Assembly (NCBI RefSeq): GCF_001423945.1
Contig: NZ_LMPU01000009.1
Coordinates: 186,416 to 250,415 of the forward strand
Reading direction: 5' to 3'
DNA length: 64,000 bases
Source of the DNA: Pedobacter sp. Leaf194
GTDB taxonomy: Bacteria; Bacteroidota; Bacteroidia; Sphingobacteriales; Sphingobacteriaceae
Made by a program: the position numbers and the translations under genes. The notes under the pieces are model-generated. The model saw nothing but the letters and a program-made list of their open reading frames with translations. It was not told the DNA's origin and did not search any database. Position 1 is the stretch's first letter. Every line of letters begins with the position of its first letter. Below are positions 62,539 through 64,000 of this stretch, in pieces.

Positions 62539-64000
62539 TTAAACAATAAACTTCTCCAACCCATCAGCAAGTTTCCTGTCATTGCTTAATCTTGGAACTT
62601 TATTTTGCCCGCCCAGTTTCCCTTCACTTTTCATATAATTAACAAAGGCATCCTTTTGCAACGTACGTATTATTAACGGTCGAAGGATGTTTCCTTCAAT
62701 GAGGTCAAAATAGTAAATATTTTTCTTTTGCAGCGCTTCATCTACCTTTCTGCTGAATGCAGGTAAATCTACAGGCGGCGCAGAGAATTCCACAAACCAT
62801 TCATGGTAAGGCAGTTCACCCGGCTTCGGGTTAACCTGAGGCGCAACTGTAAATTCGGTAATTTTTACACCTTCAGCATTTGCTACCGAAAGCAGTGCAT
62901 GTTCTACCTCTTCGCCAATAACATGTTCGCCAAATGCAGAAATAAAATGTTTAATCCTACCTGTAACCACAATTCGATACGGATTTTTGGACACAAATTT
63001 AACCGTATCACCAATGCTGTAACCCCACAAACCAGCATTCGTATTAAGTATTAGTGCGTAGTTTTTGTCAAGTTCAATTTCTCCTAATGATAATCTGGCC
63101 GGATTTTCGTCATGATACTCATCTGCAGGAATAAATTCGTAAAATATACCAGCATCGGCAAGCAGCAGTAAGCCCTTGTCTTTTTGCGAATCCTGATAAG
63201 CAATAAAACCTTCGGAGGCGGGGTATGTTTCTATCGAATCAATTCGCTTACCAATACTTTGTTCAATTTTAGCCCGGTAAGGCTCGAAATTAACGCCACC
63301 GTATATAAACAGGCTAAAGTTTTTAAAAATTTCTGCAATTTTTTTGCCCCCGCTCTGGTCGGTTAGTTTATCAAAATACATTTGTACCCAAGGCGGTATG
63401 CCAGAAATCAGGGTCATATCTTCGTTAATTGTTTCGCCAACAATAGCATCTACTTTCTGCTCCCAATCTTCAATAATATTGGTTTCGTAGGAAGGAAGTC
63501 GATTTTTTTGAAGGTACTTTGGCACATGGTGAGCAACAATACCTGATAAACGACCTACATTAATGCCATTTTTTTGGTTGAGTACCGGACTCCCCTGCAA
63601 AAAGATCATTTTCCCGTTAACGAAAGCAGTTTTCCCAGTTTCGTTGATGTACGTTAAAATTGCGTTTCTGGCAGCTTTTATATGCTCAGGCATAGATTCT
63701 TTAGATAAAGGGATATATTTTACTCCCGATGTTGTACCTGACGTTTTTGCAAAATATAACGGTTTACCTTTCCAAAGCACATCGGCTTCCCCGGCAACGG
63801 TGCGGTCTATATAGGGTTTTAAACCCTCGTAATCCTGAATTGGTACATAATTTTTAAAATCCGAATAGCTTTTTATCGCCGAGAAATGATGATCTCTTCC
63901 AAAAGCAGTTTGCTTTGCATCATTAACAAGCTTTAAAAGAATTTTTTGCTGGGCATAGACTGCATTTGCTTTCCACTTGTTGATTTGCCAAACCACAAAT
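62539..64000 (-). CDS. GH3 auxin-responsive-promoter family protein, N-terminus cut
   Basis: At least 485 residues are visible and the frame runs beyond the right edge; the GTG near 63996 is probably internal. Members are acyl-adenylating enzymes of the ANL fold. Motifs: LYFAKTSGTTSGVKYIPLSK (ATP/phosphate loop), IETYPASEGFIAYQD, and DTVKFVSKNPYRIVVTGRIK. Plant members couple auxin or jasmonate to amino acids; bacterial ones have unknown acyl substrates. No other gene context remains on that side. Confidence 0.88.
   Translation of the reverse strand, partial: FVVWQINKWKANAVYAQQKILLKLVNDAKQTAFGRDHHFSAIKSYSDFKNYVPIQDYEGLKPYIDRTVAGEADVLWKGKPLYFAKTSGTTSGVKYIPLSKESMPEHIKAARNAILTYINETGKTAFVNGKMIFLQGSPVLNQKNGINVGRLSGIVAHHVPKYLQKNRLPSYETNIIEDWEQKVDAIVGETINEDMTLISGIPPWVQMYFDKLTDQSGGKKIAEIFKNFSLFIYGGVNFEPYRAKIEQSIGKRIDSIETYPASEGFIAYQDSQKDKGLLLLADAGIFYEFIPADEYHDENPARLSLGEIELDKNYALILNTNAGLWGYSIGDTVKFVSKNPYRIVVTGRIKHFISAFGEHVIGEEVEHALLSVANAEGVKITEFTVAPQVNPKPGELPYHEWFVEFSAPPVDLPAFSRKVDEALQKKNIYYFDLIEGNILRPLIIRTLQKDAFVNYMKSEGKLGGQNKVPRLSNDRKLADGLEKFIV

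Noticed and set aside
1..64000. CRISPR arrays, prophage or integrase genes
   Set aside because: No regularly spaced short repeats, cas genes, integrase or phage structural genes were seen anywhere in the window.

Overview
The window looks like chromosome of a Sphingobacteriaceae-type Bacteroidetes (Pedobacter-like). The signs are low GC, few Shine-Dalgarno sites, many Bacteroidetes -7 boxes (TAnnTTTG) close to start codons, and lineage-typical proteins: a DAHP synthase-chorismate mutase fusion, a fused E1 alpha/beta dehydrogenase, a TlpA/DUF4369 thioredoxin, a cysteine-motif carboxypeptidase-regulatory-like protein, and DUF1573, DUF3072, DUF3606 and DUF3891 proteins. No transposase, integrase, phage gene or CRISPR array was seen. 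The genus is inference from memory of families, not a search.

Layout. 0-3.5 kb: a MacAB-TolC-like export operon on the minus strand, cut by the left edge. 3.6-4.8 kb: a small protein and a PAS-LuxR regulator. 4.9-13.0 kb: a compact five-gene plus-strand operon made of a membrane protein, a small beta-rich protein, a secreted protein, a patatin-like lipase and a 1340-residue polytopic protein with a Cache-like sensor region and a degenerate P-loop ATPase. This is the best candidate for an undescribed system. 13-15.8 kb: HAD hydrolase, DUF962 protein, a repeat-rich gap and proline dehydrogenase. 15.8-23.2 kb: S4 protein, aroB, sterol desaturase-like enzyme, then pheA, DAHP synthase-chorismate mutase, aroA and aroC. 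In front of pheA is a complete transcription attenuator with a 20-residue leader peptide containing nine Tyr/Phe codons. 23.3-27.1 kb: DUF1684 protein and a convergent LytTR regulator / TPR-histidine kinase pair. 27.3-34.7 kb: housekeeping and metabolic genes (E1 dehydrogenase, DUF1573, aminotransferase, reductase, SDR, Crp-like regulator, HTH protein). 34.7-40.5 kb: DUF389 and NhaA membrane proteins, an S41 protease, a small membrane protein and tRNA-Leu(CAA).

40.7-58.9 kb is signalling- and stress-flavoured. It holds a cytosolic alpha-amylase, an RsbQ-like hydrolase next to a PAS histidine kinase, two more PAS kinases (one ending in a SpoIIAA-like domain), a seven-repeat lipoprotein, a frameshifted TonB-plug-like gene, MgtC, a luciferase-like oxidoreductase, an MBL hydrolase and several small stress-type proteins. 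59.1-64 kb returns to core genes: hscB, rseP, dxr and a GH3-family enzyme cut by the right edge.

Genes that appear to act together: the export operon; the patatin/sensor operon; the aromatic amino acid block under attenuation; RsbQ-like hydrolase with its PAS kinase; nhaA with the DUF389 gene (overlapping); dxr with rseP, closed by a terminator before hscB.
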